Shown in pieces: positions 22,401 to 34,512 of a DNA stretch of 64,000 nucleotides. Positions within the stretch are counted from its first letter, which is position 1. The number at the start of each line of letters is the position of its first letter. The notes under the pieces are model-generated. The model did not search any database. It was not told where the DNA came from and saw nothing but the letters and a program-made list of their open reading frames with translations. The DNA is from Neolecta irregularis DAH-3 (Eukaryota; Ascomycota; Neolectomycetes; Neolectales; Neolectaceae), in contig LXFE01000157.1 in assembly GCA_001929475.1 (NCBI GenBank), positions 1 through 64,000 on the forward strand, in the 5' to 3' direction. The position numbers and the translations under genes were made by a program.

Positions 22401-25400
22401 TTTTCCAACGGCATAATATGAATGAATGTTGCGATTTCCTGTGAAAACGGGCCTGAAACTAAAATTAGATAACCGAGACAATTCAAGCTGGAAAGCCAAA
22501 GCAGGCTCGATATGTCGGATAGTTTGGTCTTCCACGAATTTAGGCCCTCGAAATGTCAAATAGCTTGGATAACTATCTCCTTTTCGAAGGACGATGAATG
22601 TAATTCTTCGGAGACGACGAGCGTTAAACTCGGGTACCCAGGCATCTACAATATCTTTGGCGGCTCTTAAAAGTTCCGTATCATCACCTTCCCACTGCTG
22701 TACTCCAATGATAAGTACATTGACGAATTCAAGCTTTTCAATCACACTTGTGTCGATTGATTTTCGTAGTTTTCCCACGACAGGTCCTCCAGTTCCAGGT
22801 CCAGGAAATACCTCGAGTGTTCGTTGAAGGTGGTCTTCAACATCGTAAAGATCCTTCACCGGAAGCATTACTCCAGATCGAAGTGGTTCTGAGGTCGAGG
22901 ATTTTGTAAGAACACTCATATCACTGACCGAAGAGATTCTTCCACGAACTGAGTACGGATTAATGAATCCGAAACTATCGAGACAAGGTGTAGAAGGCAC
23001 GGAGGGAGTTCCTGTGCCGACATTCATACCCATACCAATAGGACCCAATTTGTCCGGTCGTAATTGATATTTCCATGATGTCAGGAACGGAGTCTCACCC
23101 TCAGTGTGGTAGCTGACGGCACTAACATGATAAGCACGATAAGCCCTCCGGATGTAGACTTCAAGTGCCGCAAGGGAGAGCCATGGGTCTTCGTGAGCGA
23201 AAAAGAGTGGAAGAACATCAAAAACCGAGTAACGAGAATCGACAAGTTCTTTGATGTCTTCAATGTATGGAGTGCAATGATCGACCCCGGCATCTCCGTA
23301 CCGAGTCCGGACAACTGACCGACGAAGAATGTGTTCCATTTGCATAGCGCGTTCTTCGAGAGACGGTAGAGCACCTTTAATGAGGACTTCGCGAGCTTTA
23401 AGCGAGACTTTTGAAGTTGAACGAGTTTCCAATTCAGTAATACTTTTCAGGATTGATGTGAAATATGTCGAAATATCTGTCGTGGAGGCTTCTTTCTGGA
23501 GTTTGTCGAGGATAGCGAGTACGAGATTATTCCTGGACCCAACTCGAGCATGAGAAAGGGCTAGTGATCAGGAAAATCGCTTGACATAGGGTCCAAACCA
23601 ATCCGAATGACATGATCGACATTCTCCTTGTTTTCGTCTCGCAACATCAGAATCACATCTTCTTCTCGAACGTGCAATTTGGAAAATAAGCGTTCAACGT
23701 TGTAGTACTGCTCTAGCAAATCAACGAACACGCCCCATTCAGATGCCTTAAGCCCATCCTTGAATCTGTTGGCGACATTGGGGAGTGGTTTCAGTAATCC
23801 TTGAAGTAATATGGCTTCAGCTGGATGAAGATGATGTTCCATAAAGGAATCAAAGGCTTTGATGATCTGTCTGGCCGGGAACTCATGACCTCTGGATTGA
23901 GCTTTCTCAACAATAGCGCTTAGATCTTTATCAAGCTTAGCTGGCATTCTGGAGCTGAGAGCAGAATAAGCAGCCTCCCATTCGCCAAACGGAACTTGAG
24001 GATTTTGAAGGACTTGACTGAGACTAGAAAGCGTCGATGCCATGATAACCTGATTATCGAAACCTTCAAGAATATGCTTGAGTATACCAACGAGAACAGC
24101 ACTTTGTTGAGCCGGCTTGTTTCCAACTATCTGGGGAGGCCCAAGGGGAGGCAGTTGACCTACATATGGTTGGGCATGTTTCACTCTCGATGGATCATCG
24201 AGAGTGAGAATTCCAAGAATATCTCCGGCTTGCAGTGAAGCACCAGGTTGTTGAATAAGTTGAACAATACCATCTTCGGAAGCGACGAGAGGCATAATCA
24301 TTTTCATGACCTCGACTTCGGCGTATGGTTGTCCAGCTTTAATGTGTTCATCACTATCAACTAAGAAACGGACGAGCTTTCCAGGAGATGGGGATCGAAG
24401 TTGAGTGGGATCGTTTTCTTGTTCAAGGAGACAAGTCTTTCCGTCTATCGATAAACGCGTGGCTCCGATTTCTTCACGCCAGTAACACGAGTGGCTTTTG
24501 CCGTCCAGAAGAATGAGAAGACTTCCGTCGACAAGAGAACGAACGCCGACGGAACATTTCGATCCATTAATGAAGAGATGATATGATTCCGCAGAACTCT
24601 TAGCACAAGTAAATCGATATCGTTGCCCCTCGTAAATGAAGTCAACAGGAAAGACTGTCTTCAGGATATCCTTGCTCGGGACTTGTCCTTTCTCTAGTGA
24701 TCGTCGATATTCTGCATAACATGCTTCGCTGGCGACATAGGCCTTTGCAATGGCACCACAAATGACTGCTAACATGGGATCTGGGCGTTCGGCAGTGAGT
24801 TTATTCGAGATAAGCATATCGAGCCATCCCGTCGTGATCGTATTTTCTTCAAAATCGGAAGTTTCGAGTAGTTTAATGAGGTACTCGACGGTTGTCTTGA
24901 AGTCCCCTCGAATAGACATTTCTTTCAGAGAGACTACCATATTTTTTCTCGAAACGCTGCGATTTTCACCGTAAGCGAAGACATGACCAAATTGAGAATC
25001 AGACATTTCGTGAATTCCTTGCAAATAAGCAGATACTGCAAATTTTATATACCTCCAGCGCTCGATACACTGAAGTATCCCCAGACATTAGAACTACTTC
25101 GGAAGTTCAATTCTTGCATCATACCACTAGATGGTTTAAATCCTTCACCGGGGTCTTCACTAGTAATTCGACAAGCGGTACAGTGGCCACGCGGGGTAGG
25201 CCTTCTCTGAGTAGTAGAACTAGCTTCGTTGGAGAAGTCGAAATCGATTTCAGTTGTGAGTTTGGGATCGAGGCCGTAAAGGAGCCGAACATCGCGTATT
25301 CTATTGAGACGAAGCCCCATTGCAATCTGAAGTTGAGCCGCAGGAAGATTTACTCCGGTAACCATCTCGGTAGTCGGATGCTCGACTTGTAATCTGGGAT

Positions 25401-26603
25401 TCAACTCGAGGAAAAAGAATTTATCTTCAGCATGACTATAGAGATATTCAACGGTCCCTGCAGAGACATATCCGACAAGCTTTCCCAATCGCACAGCTGC
25501 TTTTTCCATCGCGTGGAATGTCTCAACATTTGCGATCGTTACTGGTGCTTCTTCAATGATCTTCTGGTGACGACGTTGGACTGAACAATCACGGCCGAAG
25601 AGCGAAATGTTGTTTCCATACTGGTCCGCAAGCAATTGAACTTCGAGATGTCGAGCATTACCTGCAAGTTTCATGATGAAGATCGGAGAGCCGGGAACTT
25701 CAGCTTTGACTTGTGCGTACGCAGTCCGGAAAGTCTCCTCTTCCTCCACTTTGCGAATGCCCTTCCCACCACCTCCCTCCGAAGCTTTAATCATAACAGG
25801 AAATCCAATATTCACAGCTCGTTCAAAACCATCTTCCGCGTCATGGGTACATGCTTTTGAGTATGCTTCATCTGCTACACTGACGATGCCCTCGCTATCG
25901 ATTACGACTTCATCGATACCTGTTCCAGACCATGCCATACACGGAACCTTGGCTGATTGGGCAATAATTGTAGACGAGATTTTATCCCCGAGCGACCGCA
26001 TAGCGGATCCTGGGGGTCCAATAAAGACAATTTTATTTTTCGATGCAGCGAGAGAGTCGGGAAGCCTGGGATTTTCTGATGCGTGTCCCCTTTCAAGTCA
26101 GTTTCAGTTGAGAGATTTTAGGTGCACCATCCGGCCCAGACAGCATGTACACCCATTCTCTCAGCTATATCAACGATGAGAGGTACATTAGAGTAGTTCT
26201 ATTAAAACGTAAGTATACATTCATATGTTATGAGAATCATGTACGTTATTGTTACTTCCGCCAGGTACTTCGACATACTGGTCTGCCATTCGGATATATT
26301 CAGCATTTACTTTTAAATCTTCGGGTGTGGCCATGACTGTAAACTTTATAGCTCGCTCGTCGCCAAATGTTTCGTAGGCCCTGAATCCTCAGAATTTGAG
26401 ATTACACCCGGGTATTACCATTTTCGGACACTACGAATTTCTTTTACAGCTGCAATTCCGTTATTTGCGATGAGAATGCTTGATATGACCGTGTGTCCTC
26501 CGGAATTTGCAATGAAGTCTTTTACAGGACTCGAGGCAGCGATTTCAAGTGAATTTCCCCCCAGAAAATGAGATGCAACAGCTGGCCGGGGAGACTGTGA
26601 CAT
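19498..26603 (-). CDS. ACC1: Acetyl-CoA carboxylase
   Basis: Multifunctional cytosolic enzyme making malonyl-CoA, the committed step of fatty acid synthesis. Minus-strand exons 26603-26419, 26380-26245, 26198-26128, 26089-25053, 25017-23599, 23560-21167, 21129-21068, 21023-20658, 20618-20250, 20211-19498 give 2250 aa, typical for fungi. Order: biotin carboxylase (ATP-grasp loop [15 protein letters not shown] near residue 230), biotinyl domain with biotin-lysine motif VEVMKMIMP near 710, ACC central region, then the two carboxyltransferase halves ([26 protein letters not shown]). Intron 21024-21067 uses a GC donor (GCAAGA); only that junction restores the conserved [14 protein letters not shown]. 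Start MSQSPRP at 26603 follows an AG that looks like a 5'-UTR intron acceptor; an upstream ATG (about 26791) opens an 89-codon overlapping uORF or an unresolved longer N-terminus. Confidence 0.95.
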
Positions 26604-27528
26604 CCTGCAAGATGGTACAAGACAGAAGGCGCGTATAGGGCGAATAAATGGGGGAGGTTTGAAAACAAAGAGGATGGGGATGGAAACACACGACACTGGT
26701 ATATTAATCTTTTCTGGTTGGGCAAAGGGGTATTCCGTTGGGGAACACTCACCACCTGGGTTGCTGTTCGTGACCAATCACGAGACACCATTGCAACTAA
26801 TATAAGAGAAATAGCTAGCCATAGCTATTAGACCAAAAAGAAAATCACGATCGCAACGGTGGAATTCGGACATCTTGCATCATATCTAGTGCAAGCCAAA
26901 AAGGTGCGACCAAAATGTTAAATTAGTCCTAAAGTTTACAGCGATATACTGCCCATTTTTTAAACTATAAGCTCTAATCACAATATGTTTGGATACCAAC
27001 GCGTGAACGTAATTAGATTCTAAAAGGAAGTAAAATATTATATTCTGAGCAAAGGGTATGAGTCGATTCAAGCCCGAGTTGCTACAGTTCGGTCTGAGAG
27101 ATAAAGAATTTCGCAACAGCTTCCAACCACCGAATAATCCAGTATATAAAATGGACAGGTGATATCAAAAGAGACTTGAAGATAGACAAGGATGCGAGTA
27201 TCGCTCCTAATATATTCTACCTGTGCTCTAGAACGTCAGAAGCCGGCGACGTGGTTGAAGGCAGCCGTAAGCATGCATCCACACACGGGGTGGATTTCGA
27301 GGACAAAGAATGCGATGTGACATGGTTTGGAGGAGTGAGGGTGATAAGGAGATGGCTGGAAGCCTGAGTTTTGGTGGTTAGGCCCCCACAAAAATTCCAT
27401 TAACTTAGGCTGGAATTCGGCACTCAAAACGCGAATTATTCACATATTTTGTTGAGGGCAGCCCCCACACGTGCCTTAAAAACCAGCGGATCAATTAGGG
27501 GCCTTTGATCCGTTTGATTCGGCTTTTG
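26604..27528. other. Divergent intergenic region ACC1 / histone H4
   Basis: About 0.9 kb holding the ACC1 5' leader (with the uORF beginning near 26791) and the H4 upstream region. No further gene is supported; short frames here have no protein-like features. No histone H3 gene is paired with H4 here. Confidence 0.5.
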
Positions 27529-27536
27529 TATAAATA
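27529..27536 (+). promoter_or_regulatory. TATA box of histone H4
   Basis: TATAAATA lies 96 bp upstream of the H4 ATG, in a pyrimidine-rich leader. It is the clearest TATA element noticed in the window and fits a strongly transcribed histone gene. Confidence 0.65.
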
Positions 27537-27631
27537 CCCCTCTCAGCCCACTTGTCTTTCTAACTAAGGCCTGCTTTGACGTTTCACCAGCAACATCTCA
27601 TCCCAACTAAACAACTCTCAACATCTGAATC

Positions 27632-28031
<400 letters not shown>

Positions 28032-28264
28032 ATACCTCTAATCCAGTGCGTGGTCTTGGATAGCGTTTGGTATTTCTATTTCAAATTCAACTTGTGCTTC
28101 GGTATTTGTATATCAATCGTTAGGAGTTTTGTAAATAGCCAATTAGATGCTACTGCTATCACCATTTTCTTCTGCATATTCAGCACTTCCGTTTGTGTTA
28201 CGTGTTCTTGTTAAAAAGGACCCTGTCAATTTATCTGCGTCCTGCTGGTGGTTCCAGGTAATCA

Positions 28265-29337
28265 TTACAAAGGTCTTTCTTTCTCATATACAACACCAGG
28301 GGTTTTCCCTCCTTTATCTGCATGTCTCCAGGTATCTGGCAATCCAGCTGAAGGATCTTCCTTTGGTAATCCCATTTCTTGCCGGACGCCCAGCACGGCG
28401 TTTCTGAGTATTGAAGACATTTCATTTCGTAGCTCCCTGACTCGTTCCCCATTCCTCAAAACATCTGGAAATGCATTTTCAAATACGTTTCTTGTATTGT
28501 GCTTTTCATCATCACATATCTCTCCCCACCTCTTGACAAAGGGCTCGATTAGTGTTCCAGGTATCGGATTGCCAAAGCGAATCCGCACATCCTTTCGTAT
28601 CCTTGGCACGAATCTTGGCCATTTTCTAGCTTCATGCATAACTTTATCCATTCCTGTAAAGAAGAAAGGAATGACAATAGGTTGTCGTCCCGTAATCGCA
28701 GTAGTTTCGAGTATTAACCTTGATACTCCCCATTTGAAATACCGCATCTCGTACTGAGGATGTTGATGGATTCTTCCTTCCGGGAAAACATGAACCCATG
28801 AATTTCTTTCTGAAAGTAAACGAACGGCATCTCCGATTGCAGGCTGAAAAGGTCCCCGACCGTGTCGGTAAACTGGCAATGTTTGACCTAGATCGAAGAA
28901 TGCGTGAAAAAATCTATAAATTGGCTGATGATCCCAAGAAATTTTGCGAAACCTGTTTGTAAAACAGATATCCACCGACCCAAGCGCATATCTTATATTC
29001 TGCGGATTTGACAATATTCGATATGGTAACAATCCAAATAACACAGGATCATCTATTCTGACCTTCTCGTCAATCAAACGCCCTGAATCTCATTCGGACT
29101 TCCTACACAGATATGTGATTCGAGACTTTAATTATTGAATTAGTAGTCGGCAGTATAAAGAATACCAGTAATAATACCCCGATCTCTATTTTCCAGAAGG
29201 TGTACAATGCGATCTAAACCTTCAATCTCTACTGATCTTTGTAACGACAAAAAGGCTTTTGATATGAGGCCTACTGATAGTAGTGTTGCTTTCGAAAGAT
29301 ACTGCCATGTCGAACTGCGAGGTTGTAAACTAGTCAT
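28265..29337 (-). CDS. TAZ1: Tafazzin (monolysocardiolipin acyltransferase)
   Basis: Mitochondrial transacylase that remodels cardiolipin. Minus-strand exons 29337-29166, 29125-29107, 29057-28265 give 327 aa. The 19-nt middle exon encodes VSNHISV, which carries the catalytic H of the H(x)4D acyltransferase motif (NHISVIDD, about residue 61). VHVFPEGRIHQ is the second motif and matches FPEG of the family. A hydrophobic membrane-insertion segment (LSKATLLSVGLISKAFLSL) lies at the N-terminus. The start ATG overlaps the stop of the upstream small ORF on the same strand (29330-29539). Introns 40 and 49 nt. Confidence 0.92.
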
Positions 29338-29539
29338 GATAATCTAGATAGGATGCGTGAAGGTGTTTCTTGGCTTTTGAGTCCAACATCCTCTTCAATG
29401 GTAAGACATCAACGGCGACATTGAAGCTTCGATGCTCCATATCATAATCACTATCAGAAACTCGGAAATTGAACCAAAGTTGCATGAGGTCGTTCAATAT
29501 ATTATCATACTTCGCTAGAAGATCAAAAAGACGCCTCAT
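29330..29539 (-). other. 69-codon ORF between LGD1 and TAZ1, possible extra LGD1 exon
   Basis: Open frame with protein-like composition (LWFNFRVSDSDYDMEHRSFN, KHLHASYLDYHD). Its ATG overlaps the LGD1 stop (TGATG) and its TAG overlaps the TAZ1 ATG. Translation coupling is not expected in fungi. A better explanation is splicing: a strong donor GTATGTG after the LGD1 codons EEGRN and an acceptor CTTAAAAG 44 nt later join LGD1 in phase to this frame, adding about 75 residues. The family of this segment is not recognised. Confidence 0.4.
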
Positions 29540-31138
29540 CACCCATGAGAACTGTAGATTGAACTTTTAAGATAGTTTCGAACGGTCCGATCTCTCTTTT
29601 CACATACGTTTCTACCTTCCTCACTTTGCCAGTATATTCCCCTAATCTCATAATGCTTTAAACTATCCGGCTTCATCTGAACACTATACCCCCCAACTTT
29701 CGGAGTTTTGTAATACCCATTCTGGACTTTGGCAGGAAACAAAAAATGTTCATGGAGATGATCGACATACTCTAAGACACTTTTCTTTCCGGAAAGACAG
29801 ACATAGTCGATTATTGCAAGATGCGACGTGTACTCTGGAAGCCCAATCCCACCAGAGTGTGGAACTATTGGTACAGCAAATCTATGCAGATGAGCGCAAG
29901 CGAACAATGAGAGGCACTTCTTTGCCATCAATAACACAGCGAGAACTTCATTGACACCACCCAATCGACAAGAGTCGATTTGAGCAATGTCAATGGACTC
30001 TGCTTGAAAGAGCTGCTTAAACATAACTCGAGAATGGCAATGTTCGCCGGTAGCTACTGCAATATTAAGAGGTTCGAGTTCTTTGCGGATAGTTGCATGA
30101 CCGAGTATGTCATCTGGAGACGTTGGTTCTTCGATGAACCTTGAGATAAGCAAAATATAAAAGAGTGAAAGCTACCAGGGTTTGAAGTCAGCGAGTTCTT
30201 TCATATAGTCAACTGCTTGTTGGACATCCCATACCTATTGTTTCAGTTTCACCTCGAGGTCGAGTTACTTGATTTGCATCTACCATGAGAGTGTTCCCTT
30301 TGTCATATCCAATGACTTCTCTGGCGAGGGAAAGCCGCTTTTTATCCTTGTTTATATCTTCACCTACTGAGGTTTGGTTATTGGGGTGAATATATACTAT
30401 ATACTTACCTTTCAATTTAAAATAGGTATAGCCTTCCTCTAATGCTTTCTGCAACAGATTCTCAACCTTTTTTTCGTCGTAGCCAAGCCACCCAGCGGAA
30501 GTTGTATACGCTGGGACAGCGCAATTCTTTTCCGCATCTTTAATTCGATCTTCTTTACCAGCCTCCATCTCATTGAGAATCTTGATTGATTCTTCCTGGG
30601 TGATTGCGTCTGTAATATACCGAAAGTCAATACAACGGATGAACTCTTCTGGTGTAAATTCAGAAACCAATTTCCAGACTGGTTTTTGAACGCTCTTGGC
30701 CCATAAATCCCACAAGGCATTAATGACGGCTGCGAGCGCAAGGTGAATTACTCCTTTCTGCGTCCAGTCAAAATCATCCACAGGAACCCATATTCATACC
30801 TCTGGACCGATCCACCGAATCTGGCCCAGGGATAGGTATCTCCATGTATTTCCCATGTTTGCCGTAAGCTCATCGAGAGTCCTGTCAACGAGACGCGGCG
30901 CAAGAGCTCTTATAGCCTCGACGACAACTTGGTTCCCGTCGCCTGAAATTGGCATCCGCAATTCATAGCCCATACCAATTGTAAAGGTCATTCCATGTCC
31001 CTCAAGGTCACAGTCCGTTTTTAAAATGATATAAGCAGCTGAATAATCTCCATCTGGGTTCATGGCATCTGAACCCGCTGAGGTCAATGAAGTTGGAAAC
31101 CGAACATCGTGAACTGAGAAAGATGTAATAGTGATCAT
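29539..31138 (-). CDS. LGD1: L-galactonate dehydratase (enolase superfamily)
   Basis: Second enzyme of the fungal D-galacturonate (pectin) catabolic route, dehydrating L-galactonate to 2-keto-3-deoxy-L-galactonate. Minus-strand exons 31138-30800, 30757-30409, 30366-30269, 30234-30176, 30139-29918, 29881-29539 give 469 aa. The match to fungal LGD1, as remembered, is high from VHDVRFPTSLTSAGSDAMN through GHGMTFTIGMG, RCIDFRYITDAIT, AGWLGYDE, LMVDANQVWDV (first metal D), FIEEPTSPDD (metal E) and VPIVPHSGGIGLPEY (catalytic His region). L-fuconate dehydratase is the nearest alternative in the same family. Intron 29882-29917 is 36 nt and stop-free, so its retention would insert 12 residues. The real 3' end may include the exon at 29330-29539. 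Confidence 0.85.
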
Positions 31139-31274
31139 TGCGCAGTGTAATCAACATAATTGTGGGCGAATCAGCCTGAATTTATTTAGTAGAGACGGGG
31201 ATTATGGTGATCACGCGGAGACCAGTGTGTGTTCAAAGAGTGGTATTAAAATTCGACTTCATATATTAAATGTT

Positions 31275-32471
31275 ATGGTTTGCACTCTAATCCTTTCATC
31301 TTGTCCGTCTTCATTCCAGTTCTCTATTGATTTGCATTCATGGACGATTACATCTTCAAGATTCAAGGGAATCAAGAATATTCCATCTGGTCTTCATTTT
31401 ATATCGTATTCATCGGGTGAGGAAGCGGGCTTGAGAAGTGGGGTTTGGATCGATGCAACCAAGGAAAAGCACATTATGGCATGGGATCAGGAAGCGCAAG
31501 AATTTCTCGCGTACAATGGCGATATTTCCTCTGGTTCTTTAATGGCAGTCTAACAGATGTGGCTCTGACAAATGGTAGACCATCCCGAGGTTGCACCTTA
31601 CCTGGCGCCTTATCCACCTTCGACAGTATGGCCTCTCCTTACTTCGTATATACGATCAGACTTGATTGATGAAATTTTACCGAGCTGGAGCATGACATCT
31701 TTGACATCTTCCACTACTGAAGCAGCCCAGCTATCAGATAGACTCCCAGACCATCCAGAAGAAACCCGAATTCGATATACCTCAATACGGCCATCCCGAT
31801 CTTGGAAACCTGGAGCAACGGCAAGCGAAATTACGAGGGACTCAATGGACAAGAGCACGTTACTCGCCTCGTTGGTAAACGGTTCATCATCCCCTGAGAC
31901 AAACTCATCGAAAGATAAATTGGATATACTCGGCGAGATGCAGCTCGCATTTCTACATTTATTACTATTATCAAACTACTCGTCGCTTGAGCACTGGAAG
32001 AATATTATACACGTTTCAACATTTTCGCAAAGCTACTTGCTCGATAATCCCGAATATTTCTCAGAGTTTATTGGTAGTTAAGTCGATGATCTCTTGGTTC
32101 ACGGATCTAGACATTTTGACAGCCCAACTGAAGAATACGCCTGAAGACTTTTGGGTGGATATATTGACCGATTCTTCGTTCTTGCAAAAGACACTGAAGG
32201 CATAACTTCCGGTATTTTTAGCCTTTATACTGAACAACAGTCTTTGCATCACAATATCAGTGAGATATCTCATATCGGGCTCGATAAATCCCTGCAGTCG
32301 CTCCTAGATTTTCTCTCGGAAGCGTATGAAATTGACGTTTTAGACAACAGGGTAACATTCCTAAACGACGAAGATCAAGAACTTGTTTCATTGGATGCGG
32401 AAGACGCTGAAGCTTGGGAAGAGAAAGGCGAATATGCTCCAGTCGTAGTTAACCTTGAAGAATCAGGCTAG
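31275..32471 (+). CDS. AAR2: AAR2 (U5 snRNP assembly factor)
   Basis: Chaperone that binds Prp8 in the cytoplasmic U5 snRNP precursor. Exons 31275-31533, 31579-32073, 32111-32177, 32222-32471 give 356 aa. Recognised by SIDLHSWTITSSRFKGIKNI with PSGLHFISYSS near the N-terminus, DHPEVAPYLAPYP, the AAR2 helical core EMQLAFLHLLLLSNYSSLEH and PEDFWVDIL, and the closing EYAPVVVNLEE. The second half needs two introns with weak donors (GTTCTT), placed by phase. ATG at 31275 is in frame and starts the conserved N-terminus. Convergent with the gene at 32509, only 37 bp apart. Confidence 0.9.
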
Positions 32472-32508
32472 AACATCACTAGTGATGGTACACTAAATCT
32501 TCAAAACC

Positions 32509-33146
32509 TCAAGTGTCACCAGCTCCTGGAGCTTCAAACTCAATGCCCGGATAGCCACTTCGGGGCATTATCCCCTGAGCTTCCCCTGGAACAATATCCA
32601 TTTCGTTTTTGTGCGGTTCAATTGTATCCACAAACATTGTCTGGTGCAAAGCTTCATCAAGTATTTCTTTATTCTCTCGTTTCCTTTCAGGAGTAGCCAT
32701 TTCCTTTAATAATTAAAAGAAGTAAAATTGAAAGGGATGATACCTCGGAAGTCATTTTTGCAAATGTAGAAGGAGCAAGAGAACCGTTGAGAAGAGATTT
32801 AGATAACAAGGTATTCTTTTTAAGATTGAGGATCCTGGTGTAAACAGATAATTATCAAAAAAGATCTAATACCTTGATCGAACATCATGACGATAGTCAT
32901 TATGCGTCTCGTCATTATGCTGGTGAAAAACATTCGTCTCGATTTCTGCCGATATGTTGGATGCTTCTAAAGGGAATTAGTAGCCCAATAAAAGGTTCTA
33001 CCTGGTATATTTGGACAAGCACCTTGCAAGGCATAGTAAATGGCCTTTCTCGATTTATCTCTGATTTCAGAGCCAGTCTACAGTCAGATCTCGTTCAAGA
33101 ATTCTAGACTCACCTGAAGTTGATCCATTTCGTAAGTTGACATCAT
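32509..33146 (-). CDS. Small protein with only a TFIIS central domain
   Basis: Minus-strand exons 33146-33114, 33077-33023, 32966-32873, 32834-32744, 32703-32509 join in phase to 155 aa. The protein has one recognisable unit, the three-helix RNA polymerase II-binding central domain of elongation factor TFIIS: TGSEIRDKSRKAIYYALQ, YRHDVRSRILNLKKN, LLNGSLAPSTFAKMTSEEMA and PERKRENKE. The N-terminal LW domain is absent. The C-terminal zinc ribbon with the RSADEP-type acidic hairpin is also absent: the frame ends after an unrelated tail (GYPGIEFEAPGAGDT), and AAR2 begins on the other strand 37 bp later, leaving no room. It may bind Pol II without stimulating cleavage; that is inference. Introns are 36-56 nt. 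Confidence 0.75.
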
Positions 33147-33283
33147 TGATCACGTTATCTGTTGGTCATGATCCCTGATAAAGTCGCTAATTAGCCTGGT
33201 AGGCAATTTGGTCAGAGAACAGTCACACAGAAACCTTACCACCAAAATCGCCTAGTTCTCTTTACTTACACACCAATCGTGCC

Positions 33284-33820
33284 ATGGTACAATTTGCAAT
33301 ACGGGGAAAGAACTGACTATTCAAAGCCCCCAAAAGCGAATAAAACCCCTGCTGTTGCAGAAAATATCTCTTTAGGACCTCAGATCAAAGAGGGAGAATT
33401 GTGAGTGCGATGCGCTAGATTGGTCTGTTAATCCCATCTAGAGTATTTGGGGTTGCTAGAATATTTGCTTCGTTCAACGACACCTTTGTCCATGTTACGG
33501 ATTTGACCGGTCGCGAAACGATTGTGCGAGTTACGGGAGGGATGAAAGTTAAAGCCGATCGTGACGAATCTTCTCCATATGCCGCTATGTTGGCTGCCCA
33601 GGACGTTGCTGCAAGATGCAAGGAAATTGGAATCACCGCTCTACACATCAAAATCCGAGCTACCGGAGGAACCCATACCAAGACCCCAGGACCAGGTGCT
33701 CAAAGTGCATTGAGAGCCTTAGCTCGTGCTGGAATGAGAATTGGACGAATTGAAGATGTCACGAGCGTGCCTTCAGATTCTACACGGAGAAAGGGCGGAC
33801 GACGTGGTAGACGTCTCTGA
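33284..33820 (+). CDS. RPS14: 40S ribosomal protein S14 (uS11)
   Basis: Small-subunit platform protein. Exons 33284-33286 (ATG only), 33327-33400, 33442-33820 give 151 aa, the standard size. Sequence [47 protein letters not shown] and the basic tail [11 protein letters not shown] are unmistakable. The coding part of the first exon is only the start codon, followed by a 40-nt intron. Divergent from the TFIIS-domain gene; the starts are 137 bp apart, so they probably share a promoter. Confidence 0.97.
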
Positions 33821-34512
33821 GCAAGTGTTTCTTTTCTGCTCTTGTGGAATATATCTTGTGTATGTTGGTGCTTGGAAAGTTCTATGTCGAACATCGGTAT
33901 CACATTTGATCAAGACAGTTTTCAACAAAAAGTCATTGAACACAAAATACCGCTCCTTGGATATTTTATTCTGTCTGTAATTTTCCAGGTACCTGCTACC
34001 ATTCTTGTCGAAGTATTATTTCATTACCATCAGCCGGTGACTCGTGGAGAAAGATTGATATCTTTATTTTCCATTCGTCAGATAATGTTCGCATTGATTT
34101 GACCAATCCCATAAAGGGGTTGGAAATGTTTGATATTATTCACGTTTGAGACATCTGCCAGAATAAATGGTAGAATGTAAATTGAAAATCACATGTAGTG
34201 GGCAAACTCGGGAAGTTAAATGTATCAAAATCAATCAAACAGACGGCTACCTCGGTTGTATCCAGGTCACTTATCAAGCCGAAGTAGGAGACCAAGTGAC
34301 TACCAATAGATCAGATAAGCGAAAAACCGTTTTACTATTTCTATACATTTACGCCGCCTGAAAGCCATCTACAGAAGTTGACGTGAAATGCACGTGAGAA
34401 GAAAGAAAAGATACAAGAAACCAACCAAGGGCAAAAGCACACAGAAGAGGAACCGGAGAGCCAAACACACTATTAATACCCTAGGAACCCCAAAAAACCG
34501 ATAGATGATCAA
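33821..34512. other. Intergenic region RPS14 / coiled-coil gene
   Basis: About 0.7 kb. Only weak open frames are present. One, at 34388-34504 (plus), encodes 38 residues, half of them K or R, and ends 8 bp before the convergent gene. It may be chance or a minor exon; no function can be given. Confidence 0.4.

Noticed and set aside
29330-29541. Bacterial-style translational coupling (TGATG and ATGACTAG overlaps)
   Set aside because: Every neighbouring gene is spliced and eukaryotic. Splicing into LGD1 or chance explains the overlap better than coupled translation.
34388-34504. Lys/Arg-rich 38-codon ORF as a ribosomal protein
   Set aside because: No known small basic ribosomal protein signature was recognised, and it lacks zinc-ribbon cysteines. 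Kept only as a note in the spacer.
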